Assembly (NCBI GenBank): GCA_029378245.1
Contig: JARKIF010000008.1
Span: forward strand, 372,001-436,000
Origin: Roridomyces roridus
Lineage: Eukaryota; Basidiomycota; Agaricomycetes; Agaricales; Mycenaceae
Length of the DNA: 64,000 nucleotides
Direction of reading: 5' to 3'
Under the pieces are notes generated by a model. It worked only from the letters and a program-made list of their open reading frames with translations, did not search any database and was not told the origin of the DNA. Of this stretch, positions 1 through 15,794 are shown in pieces. Position 1 is the stretch's first letter. Every line of letters begins with the position of its first letter. A program made the position numbers and the translations under genes.

Positions 1-428
1 ACCGGAAGGGTTGGTCGGTAAGAAACGACGTAACGGGGTCCAGAGGAGGCCTTTACGATGACTGTGGTATATTATAACGGAGAAATACGCAGCAAGTAGT
101 GGCGCACATCGTTCGTCGTCGAGTTGTTTCATGACTTCACCGATAATTTGGCCAATGGACTGGACGGCTTTGATATCCTCCTCTGTCTTCTCGTATGCCT
201 TTGCGAGGTCCTTGAGCGAGAAACGCACTAGCAATTGTTAGTTCTAGCTAGAGCAACGTCCATCTACTCACGATTCTTGAGACTCTCGCTGCTCGTCTCG
301 TGAGCGCGCATTTTCTGCAAAGGTGACGGTGAGGACAGAACAAGAGGGGAGTGTGGTCATACATCGCGGTAGCTCTTGAGAGCGTTCTCCCTGCGTTCGT
401 CCATGCCAGAGGATGTGGAAGCTTGCAT
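1..428 (-). CDS. RPT4: 26S proteasome regulatory ATPase Rpt4 (PSMC6), 5' part only
   Basis: N-terminal part of an AAA ATPase of the 19S base, which helps unfold substrates and feed them into the 20S core. Four exons are visible: 363-428, 272-314, 109-227 and 1-61, with introns 315-362, 228-271 and 62-108, all GT-AG. The spliced product starts [19 protein letters not shown] and continues through the coiled-coil region to the OB-domain signature [33 protein letters not shown], which is diagnostic for Rpt4 rather than other Rpt paralogues. The AAA module lies beyond the left window edge. A start at the internal MDERR is also possible. It is divergent to NOP4 with 81 bp between start codons. Family identity is by recognition of conserved motifs; confidence is high. 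Confidence 0.93.
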
Positions 429-509
429 AGTTCGCGAACGCGTAAGCTCGACGCGCAAGCTGTGTCAGGATCATTGATCTGCTGATCTGCTCTGAAATTT
501 ATCGCTGCA

Positions 510-3462
510 ATGGCCTCCACACTCGGCAAGCGCAAGGAGCGCGACGAAGACGCCCACGGGTAGCCCAGTTGTCTTGCTCGGTTTCAATATGCTTATGCCG
601 AACCAGGTCCACACTTTTCGTCTCCAATCTACCCTACACCGCGACTTCAGTCGATCTCCAAACACTTTTTTCCGATTTCGCCCCAGTTCGCTCCGCTTTC
701 GTCGTCACTGAGACAGGCACTGGCGTCTCCAAGGGTGTTGGCTACGTCGCATTTGCACTCAAGGAAGATGCACAGTCTGCCTTCGATTCCGTCTCAAAAG
801 ATGGAATCAGTTTAGTAGGCCGCAATTTGCGCGTTCAATGGGCAGATTCCAAGGTATTCAAACCCATTCATTTCTCGAATTGCTCATAACCTCTCGCAAG
901 CCCAAAGACAATGCCGAACGGGTCAAATCCGAACCGAAACCACGTCCCGCACCGCGGGTGCAGCAGCCTCACGATCCACTGGCCATTCGCACTATCATTG
1001 TTTCCGGTCTTCCTGCCTCAGTCGACTCGAAGATTCTATGGAAAAAGTTCCGAAAGTACCCTGGTGCTGAATCGGTCGAATGGCCGGTGAAGAACGACGA
1101 AGGCGAAGAAAACGCTGACACCGGTGCGTTTGCTATCCCAACGCCTATTTTTCTATCTCAATTCTTGTCTAGCTCATGTTTTATTCTCCTCCCCAAACGA
1201 CGCGCTTTCGGCCGTTGGAAAACTCCACGCGCATGTTTTCAAGGGATCTTTATTATCCGTTGCACTCAAAAAACGCCGAGACACACTGGCTAAACCTGTC
1301 GCAAAGCCGGGGAAGGCTGCAGCAACACCGAGACATGCCAGCCGTCTCATTGTTCGCAATATTCCATTCAATGCATCTGAGCAAGATCTCAAAGCCGTGT
1401 TTCTTCCATACGGACCCGTATACTCGATCCACATCCCGTTGGATACAAAGGGCAAGAAGCCCGAAACCGAGCAACCGCGGACCAAGGGCTACGCTTTTGT
1501 CTGGATGCTAAGTAAAAAGGATGCTGAGCGAGCAATAGAGGGATGCAATGGTATGACTGTCCGTGCTGGGATGGCAGAGGGCATGGTATCGGACAAACAG
1601 AAGAAGAAGAAACAGCGGCGCGTGGAGATGAAGATGAAGAAAGAGGCGGAAGGTGAAGGCGAGCAGGACGAGGCAGAAGAAGCAGACGACAAAAAGGCGA
1701 CGGAGAGGATCATCGCAGTCGACTGGGCTTTAAGCAAGGATAAATGGAAGGAAGAAAAGGCCAAGATGGAGGAGGGCGATGCCGAGGATGTCGAGATGGA
1801 GGATGCTTCGGGCAGCGGAAGTGGAAGTGACAGCGACTCCGATTCCGACTCGGACAGCGACGGGCATATGGGCGTTCACGATGGAGATGAGGGCTCTGGC
1901 AGCGATGAAGATTCCGATGTCGATGATTCTGAAGCACCAGTCAAACCACAACTACCTCCTCCGGAAGAAGGGACAACACTATTCGTGCGCAACGTTCCGT
2001 TTACTGCCACCGAGGATGAACTGCGAACATTGTTGGTTTCTTCATACTACTTTGATATGCCTCTCTCATGCATAACAGATTCCGGACATTCGGCCCCCTG
2101 CGGTATGCCCGTATTACTATGGATCTTGCAACCGGGAGGTCTCGTGGTACTGGCTTTGTGTGCTTTTGGAACAAGGAAGATGCGACAAAAGTTGTCGACC
2201 AGAGCGATTTATTACGAATGGAGACAACGGGCACGGACGCAGCGGTATATGGTCTTTCTGCCACTTTAAACCGTGTCTGACTGATATCTATAGCCCAAGA
2301 AAAATCCTTTCGTGTTGCCCTCCATCCTTACTCCCGATCCATCCTCTACTCTTGCCCGCAACCTTGTTCTCCATGGACGCACCTTGGATGTAACGCGCGC
2401 AGTAACTCGCGATGTGGCCGGTAAATTGAGGGAAGATGGCGAAAGGCGACGAGAAAAGGCTGATAAGCGCAATATGTACCTTTTGCGCGAGGGAGGCAAG
2501 TCAATTGGTTCAGATGATATACTCTTTCTAATGCACCTCCAGTGATTCTACCGAATACTCCCGCAGCAGATAGTCTCACTCCCGCCGATATCGAACGGCG
2601 AACTTCCTCTTACAACGCCAGACGGGCACTGCTGAAAACCAATCCCTCTCTGTTCATCTCCAAGACTCGTCTCAGCGTCCGACAAATACCTATTTTCGTG
2701 ACCGAGCGAGTGTTGAAGAGACTTGCGATACATGCTGTCCGCGCATTTGAAGACGATGTCGGCAGCGGAACTAGGACTGCACTCAGCTCAGACGAGCTTG
2801 CAGAAGTCGCAGAGGACGAGGAGAAGGAAGCCCCCGAACCGAAAAAGAAAATGTCCAAAAAGGCGCTGCTGGGACGACGAACAGGTGTCAAGCAAACGAA
2901 AATTGTGCGTCAGGCCGAGCGAGTGGATCCTGTCACCGGGAAAGGCCGAAGCAAGGGCTACGGTTTCGTGGAGATGAACAAGCACGCCGATGCACTGCGA
3001 GTCTTGCGGTGGGCCAACAACAACCCGGAGGCGGGGCCGCTGTTCGAAAGCTGGTGCAAGGATGAGCTCAAGGACTTGGTCAAAGCGGAGAAGGCCAAGC
3101 CGGAGGCAGACCGAGACGATGCCCGATTACAGAGGCTCAAAGACGAGCTCGAAAAGGGTGGCTCTAAAAAGAGCAAGGGGACGCTGATTGTCGAGTTTTC
3201 TATCGAGAATGTGACGACCATCCAGCGTCGTAACACTATGCAGAAGGAGCGCGTTTCGGTACGTTCACATTGCCGCCTTTTGATTGCGTATCTCATCCTC
3301 ATGTAGGAAAAGCCGGTGGAGGAAAGAAGCCCCAAAAAGCCGCGCTTGTCTGCTAATGAGCAGACCACCAAGCCACAGACCGTCAAGCCACAGACTCTTG
3401 GCCAGAATATGGGTGCTTTGATAGGTCGCAAGCGGAAGGAGCGCAAGTCAGGCAAAAAGTAG
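510..3462 (+). CDS. NOP4: Nop4/RBM28-like multi-RRM nucleolar protein
   Basis: Nucleolar RNA-binding protein needed for 60S ribosome biogenesis in the family. The start ATGGCCTCCACACTCGG gives MASTLGKRKERDEDAHG, then intron 560-606 joins to the first RRM (TLFVSNLPYTATSVDLQ, RNP1-like KGVGYVAF). Further RRMs are seen as RLIVRNIPFNASEQDL (about 1340), TLFVRNVPFTATEDEL (about 1975) and a divergent C-terminal one (LSVRQIPIFVTERVL, KGYGFVEM). Between RRMs lies an acidic Ser/Asp tract (1800-1930), typical of Nop4. The C-terminus is basic (RKRKERKSGKK). Introns include 854-900, about 1128-1171, about 2034-2076, about 2250-2296, a GC-AG intron 2496-2542 and about 3259-3306. It ends 34 bp from the convergent MET5 stop. 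Confidence 0.9.
2496..2542 (+). other. GC-AG intron in NOP4 (47 nt)
   Basis: The donor GCAAGT follows an exon ending GGGAG, and the acceptor is CTCCAG with a TCTAATG branch site. Splicing gives LREGVILPNT, matching the family's 'REG' then 'I' continuation, while no GT donor nearby keeps the frame. Confidence 0.75.
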
Positions 3463-3496
3463 ATCTACTGATAGTACATGATTCCGAACCCAGATA

Positions 3497-6400
3497 TTAA
3501 GCCGTTATTTCCCTGTGCTCGCCTTCTCCGCCCATGCCCTCGTACCATTTCATGCCAGAAACCGTCGGGCTAATATAGCCAGCGCGGATCGTAAAGTCTC
3601 CGAACCGTTCGCCTTCCAACCTTTCGAGGGCGTACCTCTTGATCATGGGCGTCAGGATGGCTAGGATTTCATGTTCCGAGACAGTTTCTAGGGCGCGGAA
3701 TGAGTATAATCCACAAATCGAGTAAAAATGCGCTGACCTCGGTAGATTTTATTCATCCTCTGCCCGTAGTATCCACCGCCGAGCAGCATGGAATATGAGC
3801 CGGGCGCCTTGCCGATGAAGGCCACCTCTGATGACATGTGTGAGGAAATGGGCTTTCCAGAATCGAATGGACTTGCCTGCCACATAGGTCGAGCGCAACC
3901 GTTGGGACACCCAGTCATTCGCATGACGATCGCATCGTTCCGAAGACCGTTCTCTTCGCATATCTTCTCCACCTTGTCGATGAGAATAGGGAGATACTAA
4001 AGAATACATCGTTAGGTTCAGAATATTTCGATTTGGAACAACTTACGCGCTCCGATTCCGCCATAGCGAGGCCGCAAGTTGGGAACGCGACACACGCGGA
4101 GGATGCCAGACGAAGCCCAGAGTGCTCGAGGTTATCGAGCTTGTACTCGGCGAGGAGCCGCTTGATCTCGGGCAAGTCCTCGCTGGCAATGTCCGATATA
4201 CAGATATGTTGATTGGTGGTCAGCCGGAATACGCCCTTGTGAACTTTGGCAATCTCCCTCAAGCCCGTTTTGAAATCGCGACCGGGCTCATCCTGGACGC
4301 GACCATTCTCGATGAACATCATGAAATGGTGCTTGCCGTTTTCTCCGACAGCCCAGCCGTAGTCGTCAATGTTCCGATCAAAGGTGAATGATCCGTGCAG
4401 GGCCCAGAGCGTAGCCAAGGAGCTTCTCCACCTCCGCCTTGTAAACATCGAGTCCCATTTTATCGATCGTGTATTTCAAGCGGGCGTTCTTACGGCTTGA
4501 GGAAAAACATCAAAAGATAGCAGGACCACAAGAAAAAAGACGCTCACTCGGCACGATTGCCATTATCCCTCTGCACCAACATCACTTTCTCGGCGACGTA
4601 TTTGCCTTGCTCCGGCGTGCAGAAGCCAATAATATCGCCGATCCGAGGATACGTCTTTTTGTTGCCGTGCGTCACGCCCATTCCACCGCCGATAGTCATG
4701 TTGAACCCGCTCAGTTCACCATTGTCGTCGACAACAGCAATGAATCCAAGATCGTTGGCAAACACGTCCACGTCATTGTTCGGGGGAACAGCAACTGCAA
4801 TTTTAAACTGCGACAATTAGCAAGATCGAAAAGACGCGAGGACTAGATAGTACCTTGCGAGGAAGATAAAAGTCGCCGTAAAGGGGCTCAAAGTCTTTGA
4901 GCGCTTCACCAGCGACCTGTTTCTTGTCCAACCAGATCTCATGGTACGCGGTCGTACGGGGAATGAGGTGTTCGCTGACAGACTTGGCGAACTGATAGAC
5001 CTTCTCGTGCAGCTTGGAAAGCGTTGGGATGGATGAACACGTGACGTTCCTGGGAAATATCAGCATGAGAACATGGCCGGCCGACGGCAGACATACCTGT
5101 TGACATCACCACAGGCGGCGAGCGTGTCGAGCAGGACGCGATTGATATCCTGGATGGCGGGTTTGAGATGCCTCTTGATGACACCGTGGAATTGGAACGT
5201 CTGCCGCGTCGTGATTTTGAAGGTGCCGCACCCGTGCTCGTCGGCAATCTGATCCATCTGAAGCCACTGATCCGGTTTGCAGACACCACCAGGCATACGC
5301 ACCCGGATCATGAAACTGTAAGCCGGCTCCACACCTTGCGCCTGCCGCTCGTCGCGGATGTCGCGATCGTCCTGCTGGTAAATACCGTGGAACTTGGTGA
5401 GCTGCCCGTCACTGGGAGCGATGGCACCAGTAGTCGTGTCGTCCAGACCCTCCAAGATGGTGCCGCGCAGGTACCGCGAGGCAGCTTTGATGTGCTCGTT
5501 GGTGATGGGCTCGGGCTCAGCCTCGGTGACCTCAATCGCGTCAACACCAAGGGCTTTCCAGAGAAGAGGCTCCCACTCCTTGTAACCCGTCTGAGGGCCA
5601 TCGGCGTCCTGGTCGTCGCCGAGACCGAGGGCAGCGACGCGCTCACCGCCGAGCTTCTCGAGCCGGGCATCAAGATCTTTGCCGGGCCGGTTGTAGTACT
5701 GCGCGTCCTCGGGGCGAGGCCAGTAGTGGCTATCGCCCATCCCAAAGACAGAGTACCGAAGCTTGGTCAGCATCTGGTCGCCACGAGCCACGGCGGCATT
5801 GAGGGCCTTGAAGAAGGTCCGGCCGTTCTGCGGAGGCTCACCCTGACCAGCCACAGAGGTCACGAACGCAACGTATTCCTCCTGTGCGAGGCTCTCCAGA
5901 GACATCGAGTCCAACGTGGCTATGGTAGTGGACAAGCCACGCGCAGTGCCCCGGTTGGCAAGACGCTTTGCCAATTTCTCAGCAGCGCCGCCGTCGGAAG
6001 CATAAAGCACAAGCAGCGGAGGTGCGTCGAGGGCCGTGAGAAGTTCGTTGTACGACTGCTGCGCCTTCTTCTTGCGGGCCTCCTTGACGCTCTCTCCGAG
6101 GCTGCTCACCAATTCGCTGGCGAGCTGCGGCTTCGAGCGCACGAGTTGAGAAAGATGGTTCTGGCGGTCAAGGAACTGCTGGAGGTCGTTTTTGACGGCA
6201 TCAGAGTCCAAGCTAAAGGGCTCCTTGCCGAGTGCCTCCTTGCTAGGGTCCCACCGGTACAAGGGCCAGTAGCCCGTGTCCACCGCGATCTTGGTCTCCT
6301 TGAGCACTTGGAGTGCAGAAGCGCTCTCCGACTCGTAGGGAAGATACGCCAACACGACACTGGGGCCGTTGAACTTGTCGGCCTCCATCAGGGCCTGCAA

Positions 6401-8023
6401 GACCTGCGAGTATGAAGAGTACACGGCGACGCTAGCCACGTAGACGTCACCATGATTCATGGCATACAAGCCCACGTCGTGCTTCCGGCGCGTCGGGTCC
6501 GCAGAGTTGCGGGACGAGTACGGAAGCGTGTCGAGGATGAGCACGTTGACGTTGAGACCCGAAGCAATGGCATGGTGAAGGCCAGAGGCACCGAGATCGT
6601 ACGACCACGCATCCGAGCCGATAATCCAGCGCGATACAGAGGCAAAATGCCCGCGAAGTGCCAGAATCCGCGCAGTGGAGGGGTGCGCGGGTGGAGCTTC
6701 TTGGAGGCTTTTGACGATGCTTGCCCCGAGAGCTTTGCTCTCCACAGCATTTTCTCTTGCCAGAAGCCATTTGGCAAGAGAGGTGTGGAGGCTCTCGTCG
6801 AGACCTTTGCTTTGCAAAAGGTCTTGGACCGCGCTGACTAGTTCCGCTCTCTCGTCGAGTTGGCCGCGAACGCGTCCAAGAGCGAATTCCGGGCTCGTAG
6901 CAATCTCGCCCTGAGACTCGACGAGAGAGGGAGAGTTGGAGATCTCGAGTCGCTCATCGAACAGATGAGAGAGGATCTTGGTGTACGAGAGCTCGTGTTT
7001 GGGAATGTGAGGAGGGATACTCGAGGCAGTGACGGGGGAGGGAAGAGCGCCAAGCTGCAGACGCGAAGACTCGGGATCGGACTGGAGGAATTTGAGCACA
7101 TCAGCTTCGGTCAAGGACGCGGTATCGCCGAGGAGACCGGTCTGTACGACGGGTCGCTGCTCGTACTCCCTGTCTTGGAGGGCGCTGACGACGTCCATGT
7201 ATAAAGGTGTCCATTTTACGGACCATCGGTGTATCTGTTCGAGAACGACGACTCGAGAAACCGATTCCGGGATGGCGCTCAGAATGCGGGCGGAAGGAAG
7301 GGGGCTCATGAGAGCGACCGAGACGAACGTGACGCCGTCAACAGGAACATGAATATCATTGAGGCCGAGAGTGAATACAACAGTGTGCGGATTCGGTGTT
7401 CCCTTTACGACAAGCGGGCGGAACGGCCTACGGACCAGTGACAGTGTAGCCAACGCAGCAGCCTCGTAAGATTTATACAACTGCTGCAGAACCGATGGGG
7501 TGCCATTGACGCTATTTGCAGTGCCACTGGGGGAGGGGTTCACGAGGAATGCCCGGAGTTTTTCTTCCGAGATATCCTCGAGAGAGTCCTCAGAGAGAGC
7601 TGGATTGTAGACATGAACGACTAGTTTATGCTCGGAACGCGCGAGACGAGACGCGAGCAACGCGTTGTCGTGAGCCTGCTGCGCGGACGAGGACAGCAGG
7701 AAATAAGGAACCGCTGGACGGAGAAGAAGAACGTCGGATAGATCATCTTCCGCCGTGAGATGCAGCACCACGGGTTTGTTTGCCAACTCTGCGAGATGCA
7801 GAATAAGGTTCGCAACAAGGGCCGGGTTTCCTGCCGCGATCAGGGAGACGAGTCTAGCGCTCTGTGCATGGAAAAGCAGAGCAGGGCCCGGATCGGCGGA
7901 AGCTGGGATCGGGACGATGGTGGGTGAGTGCGAAGGCGAACTAGGGAGGCCGGCGAAGGGAGAGACGGGCTGGAAGAGGAGCACATCCGAAAGAGCGTAC
8001 ACGACGCGAGGGACGGGGGACAT
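3497..8023 (-). CDS. MET5: Sulfite reductase [NADPH] hemoprotein beta subunit
   Basis: Reduces sulfite to sulfide with siroheme and a 4Fe-4S cluster, in sulfate assimilation upstream of cysteine/methionine. The protein is about 1,350-1,400 aa, as in fungal Met5/Ecm17. The N-terminus is a transketolase/PFOR-like region, followed by a flavodoxin-like domain ([30 protein letters not shown]) and then the ferredoxin-like nitrite/sulfite reductase repeats ([13 protein letters not shown]). Cluster and siroheme ligands are visible as [17 protein letters not shown] and [11 protein letters not shown]. One long 5' exon (about 5,100-8,023) is followed by several short exons. One extra base at 4389-4392 disrupts GPAR...FTFDRN. 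A 49-nt GC-AG-like segment (3828-3876) does not keep frame if removed, so that junction is unresolved. Divergent to PRP38 (126 bp). Confidence 0.93.
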
Positions 8024-8149
8024 GGTGGTCGGGGAAGGAAAGAAGAGGGAGGCCGAGAGTCTCGCTCATCTTCCAATTTCGCCATGAGCACCTAATCCGG
8101 CCCGAGAGCCCGGGAGAAAATATTCTGACAGCAATCCCGTGACTTGAGG

Positions 8150-9017
8150 ATGGCCAACACCACTGTCGCAGGCGCGCTCTCCATCCACGGCCAGAACCCG
8201 CAGGTACGCTGTCGTGCAACCCTCTTGGCGCTTGTCCCTTACCACCACAGTTTCTAGTCGAAACCGTGATTCGGAATCGTATATGGGAGTCGATATATTG
8301 GAAAGAACACTGTTTCGCTCTCACAGGTCCGTCTGTGTCCGTTTTTCGTGCGGTCTTCTGAACTGGATTCCAGCTGAGAGCCTGATCGACAAGGCAATCG
8401 AAGTCCGCTTCATTGGGGGTGTTTATGGGAACCAACGGCCGACCGAGTTTCTATGTTTACTCCTCAAACTGCTCCAGATTCAACCAGAGAAAGAAATTCT
8501 CGTGGAATACATGCGAGCGGACGAGTTCAAGTATCTCCGGGCACTTGCCGCATTCTACATACGAATGACCTTTCGCGCGGTGGATGTCTATGAGCTGCTG
8601 GAACCTCTTCTCAAGGACTATCGGAAGCTGCGGTTACGCAACATGGGTGCGTCTCGATGTGTTTGCCTTCGACTGCTGTTGATTTCACTAGCTGGGTATT
8701 CTCTGACTTTTATGGACGAATTCGTCGACCAGCTTCTCACGGAAGAACGCGTCTGCGACATCATTCTTCCCCGTTTAACAAAACGATCTACGCTGGAGGA
8801 GAATGGCGAGATAGGACCACGCCAAAGCAGACTTTTGGACGCGCTCGAGGGCAAGAGCGAACATGGGAGCGAGCGCGGTAGGAGTAGGAGCCGCAGCTCT
8901 AGGAGTCGTAGCGGGAGTCGCCCGCCATCGGACGCGGGCAGTTATCGCAGTCGCAGCGTATCCTCTGCAGGTTCCCGCTTCAGATCACGAAGCCGGAGTG
9001 TAACACCAGATACTTGA
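8150..9017 (+). CDS. PRP38: Pre-mRNA splicing factor Prp38
   Basis: Component of the spliceosomal B complex, needed for spliceosome activation. Exons 8150-8203, 8251-8326, 8374-8646 and 8692-9017 splice to MANTTVAGALSIHGQNPQ, then FLVETVIRNRIWES, then AESLIDKAIEVRFIGGVYG, LKLLQIQPEKEI and VCDIILPRLTKR. This matches PRPF38A almost residue for residue. The C-terminus carries an RS-rich tail (SRSRSSRSRSGSRPPSD), as in many splicing factors. The stop is 5 bp from the convergent uL15m stop, so the two 3' UTRs must overlap. Confidence 0.95.
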
Positions 9018-9022
9018 TTATT

Positions 9023-9899
9023 CTACTTTTTCTTTTTACTTGATGTATTAACGCCTTGGTCTCTCCACACGCCAAGCTCCCGAGCGAGCATCTTCCAACG
9101 ATCTTGAACAAAAGGTAGCGACGCCGCCTTTTGTAGCGTTCCAGGAGACAGATAACCGCGGTTCCGCAATCTGCTGTACCAAACTGCAGTTCCGCGTCAG
9201 TTTTCCGCGTCGAAATGGTGGAGACATGCTCACCAATGTCATCCCGACGCGTCGGTGCAGCTTCGATGCGATCTGTTCTCCCTTTGACACAGTCGCGCAG
9301 AGCAAGCGGGTTGTAATATTTGCAGACCACTTTACCGCCATGGCTTTCTATGGCTTGGATAGCACTCTTGGACGCGCGTGAAGGGGTAATGTAGATGGGT
9401 GTTTTGAAATATTGAGAGCCGTCTCCCAAAATTTTGATACCGTCGTGGACATCGTGCACGCAGCCGCTGAGCAGCAGTTCCCGGGCAGTGATGGGCTTTT
9501 CAGGCGACGACGAAAGGCGGCCCTCGTCTATCCAGTGTTGTATTCTGTCGAGGTTGACGGGTGCCCAGACTCTCTCATTACTGACGGACGATGAGCGCAG
9601 AACTGAGAGCAGTGAAAAGAGCACGCACCGGTTCACGAAGCCACGTTTGGGGAAGAGTTTCGTTATGGGCGTTTGACCACCCTCGAATCCTGGTTTTATA
9701 CCGGGTCCCGAACGAGATTTTTGGCCGTTAGCACCACGACCGGCAGTGCCCGCCATAGCCAGACCCTTGTCCTCGTCCAACACGTTTTTGCTGAAGATAA
9801 TTAGACCAGAGCAGTCGATGGAAGAGAGGGATGGGTCACGTTGTGCTGGGCAGCGCGCAGAGGCTTCAAGTTACGAAGGCTAATGCGGGAAGAGGACAT
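9023..9899 (-). CDS. MRPL10: Mitochondrial large ribosomal subunit protein uL15m
   Basis: Structural protein of the mitochondrial 54S subunit. The N-terminus MSSSRISLRNLKPLRAAQH is followed by a 50-nt intron (branch TCTAATTA) and the uL15 signature KRVGRGQGSGYGG, then GTAGRGANGQKSRSG, KPGFEGGQTP and FPKRGF. After two further introns the C-terminus is RLRNRGYLSPGTLQKA ... SSKKKK. The two halves of the glycine-rich signature are in different frames: a surplus base in GGCGGGC (9748-9754) breaks the frame between YGG and TAGRG. No intron can explain one base. This is either an assembly insertion or a broken gene. The start codon is only 33 bp from the divergent MOD5 start. Confidence 0.87.
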
Positions 9900-9932
9900 G
9901 CTGATTTTCGATGCCAACATCTCTCTCTCGTC

Positions 9933-11617
9933 ATGACTCTTCGCCCTCTCATTGCGATTTTTGGAACCACCGGTGTAGGGAAATCCAACCTCGCAATCGA
10001 GCTCGCCCTACATCTTAAAAGCCGCCGCAAAGGCGCCAGAGTCATCAATGCAGACGCGATGCAAGTCTATGCTGGTCTCGACGTCCTCACGAACAAAGTC
10101 CCGGAATCAGAGCGCCAGGGCGTAGAGCATCTCTTAATGGGCTTTAAAAAACCAGGAGAACAATACGTCGTCGGCCAGTGGGTCAAAGACGCCATCAGCG
10201 CGGTCAGTCGGCACGCACTTGTTGGTTGAGGAAACACCAACGTGCAAAGGATCCAGATTGACGAATCCCACATGAGAGATGAGATCCCAATAGTTGTCGG
10301 AGGGACCTTCAGTACTGGATGCAACATCTCATCTTCCCAGACCGGCTCACCACCGTTCAACCCGACCAGCCGTCAGTGCTGTCGGAAAGCATTGCGACGG
10401 CACTTGCTTCCCTGCCGCTCCCTCTGCTTGAACTATACACGAATCTTCCGCAGCAGCCTCCGGACGCCGTCTCGGACCCTGCTGCTTCACTAGCCTTGCA
10501 CCGTCTGCTGCAGAGTCTTGATCCCTGCTATGGCGGAACGGTGGCACTGGAAGGATACGCGTAAAGTGTTTCGCAGTCTCGGCATTGTGAAAGATACGGG
10601 TCGTCGACCCAGCGAGAATTGTTAGCGAGCAATCCGAGACAATATCGATACCCAGGTTCGGCCACACGACAGACCAACCATATTCCAGTGCCTTACTCCT
10701 CTGTCAAGATACCGTACACTTTGCTTTTGGCTTTATGCTGAACCAAATGTTTTACAAAATCGACTGGATTCTCGTGTCGATAAGATGCTGGAGAGTGGTC
10801 TCTTGGATGAAGTGGGCGCTCTACATGACATTGCTCAGCAACCCGCTTCGGGCGGTCTCGACTATACTCTTGGGATATACCAGTCCATAGGTCAGCATCT
10901 CCCAGTTTTCTCAACTTGCGCTGATGCCAGTAGGCTTCAAGGAATTTAACGGCTACTTGACGGCGCCAGCACAAACGGAAAAGGCATACCAAACGGCGGC
11001 AGAAAATATGAAGGTTTCCACGCGACAATACGCAAGGAGACAAATATCTTGGATACGAAATAAGCTTTTGCCAGCGATCCATTCAACAAATGCACAGGAA
11101 ATAACGGTGCCGACCTATCTCCTGGACGCGACCAGTAAGTTTTCTGGACAAAGATGGGCTGGTTTAATCTTCCCAGACCTAGGCGACAAATGGGATTCAG
11201 ATGTTCGAGGCTTGGCAATAGAAATCACACAAAAATTTCTGGACCAAGACTCCTTGCCTGATCCACCATCTCTGTCGGAATTTGCCAGGACGCTGCTAGA
11301 CATCGATACCAAACCGGTGGAGTAGGTCGCTGTCTCTTTCTCCATGAATAGGAAGATGAACAATCCTTGATAGTCCCACCGCTGTCTTGAAGTCACAACG
11401 AAAAGTGGTGTGCACCATCTGCACGGTCGACGCAGCGCAACCATTCATGGTCGACGAGGATCGCTTTGCCGCTCATCTCAAAGGTCGCGCACATGGGCGG
11501 ATAGCCAGAAGGAAGACCCCCGAGCAACACAGAGAGATCCAGCGCGCAAAACAAGCAAACCGACCGCCAAAAACTACATCAGAAGCCGAGCTAGGTTCAC
11601 TGCTCTTTGAACGATAG
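9933..11617 (+). CDS. MOD5: tRNA dimethylallyltransferase with C-terminal zinc finger; frame disturbed
   Basis: Transfers an isopentenyl group to A37 of certain tRNAs (Mod5/TRIT1/MiaA family). It starts MTLRPLIAIFGTTGVGKSNL (P-loop GTTGVGKS), with the substrate loop INADAMQVYAGLDVLTNKV, the DEIPIVVGGT motif, RWHWKDTRKVFRSL and FWLYAEPNVLQNRLD, and a C2H2-type zinc finger CTICTVDAAQPF ... HLKGRAHGRIARR, as in eukaryotic Mod5. Introns are near 10204-10249, 10635-10690, 10892-10935, 11133-11178 and 11323-11380. Three sites carry surplus bases: 10308-10309 (two, after VGGT), 10526-10529 (one, after SLDP) and 10617-10618 (one, RRPSE/IVSEQ). Three frame breaks in 320 bp suggest either a local cluster of sequence errors or an early pseudogene. 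Confidence 0.85.
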
Positions 11618-11677
11618 TCTATTTCGTGAAACATTATGATGTTGTATGTCATTACTAGGTCCGTAGAAGGATACAGT

Positions 11678-13981
<2,304 letters not shown>

Positions 13982-14058
13982 GATGTGATGACGAGAAAGT
14001 TGCAAGAAAGGGAATGTTACGTAAAGGACGCGTCTCCTTCTTGCAAACCACCACCATT

Positions 14059-15754
<1,696 letters not shown>

Positions 15755-15794
15755 AATCCGCATTATTCGTTATGTAATCCACATTCCCACGGCC

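Noticed and set aside
5168..6415. A 415-codon open frame on the plus strand inside MET5
   Set aside because: It is exactly antisense to the flavodoxin-containing exon of MET5, has no recognisable motif and reflects GC-rich codon use on the other strand.
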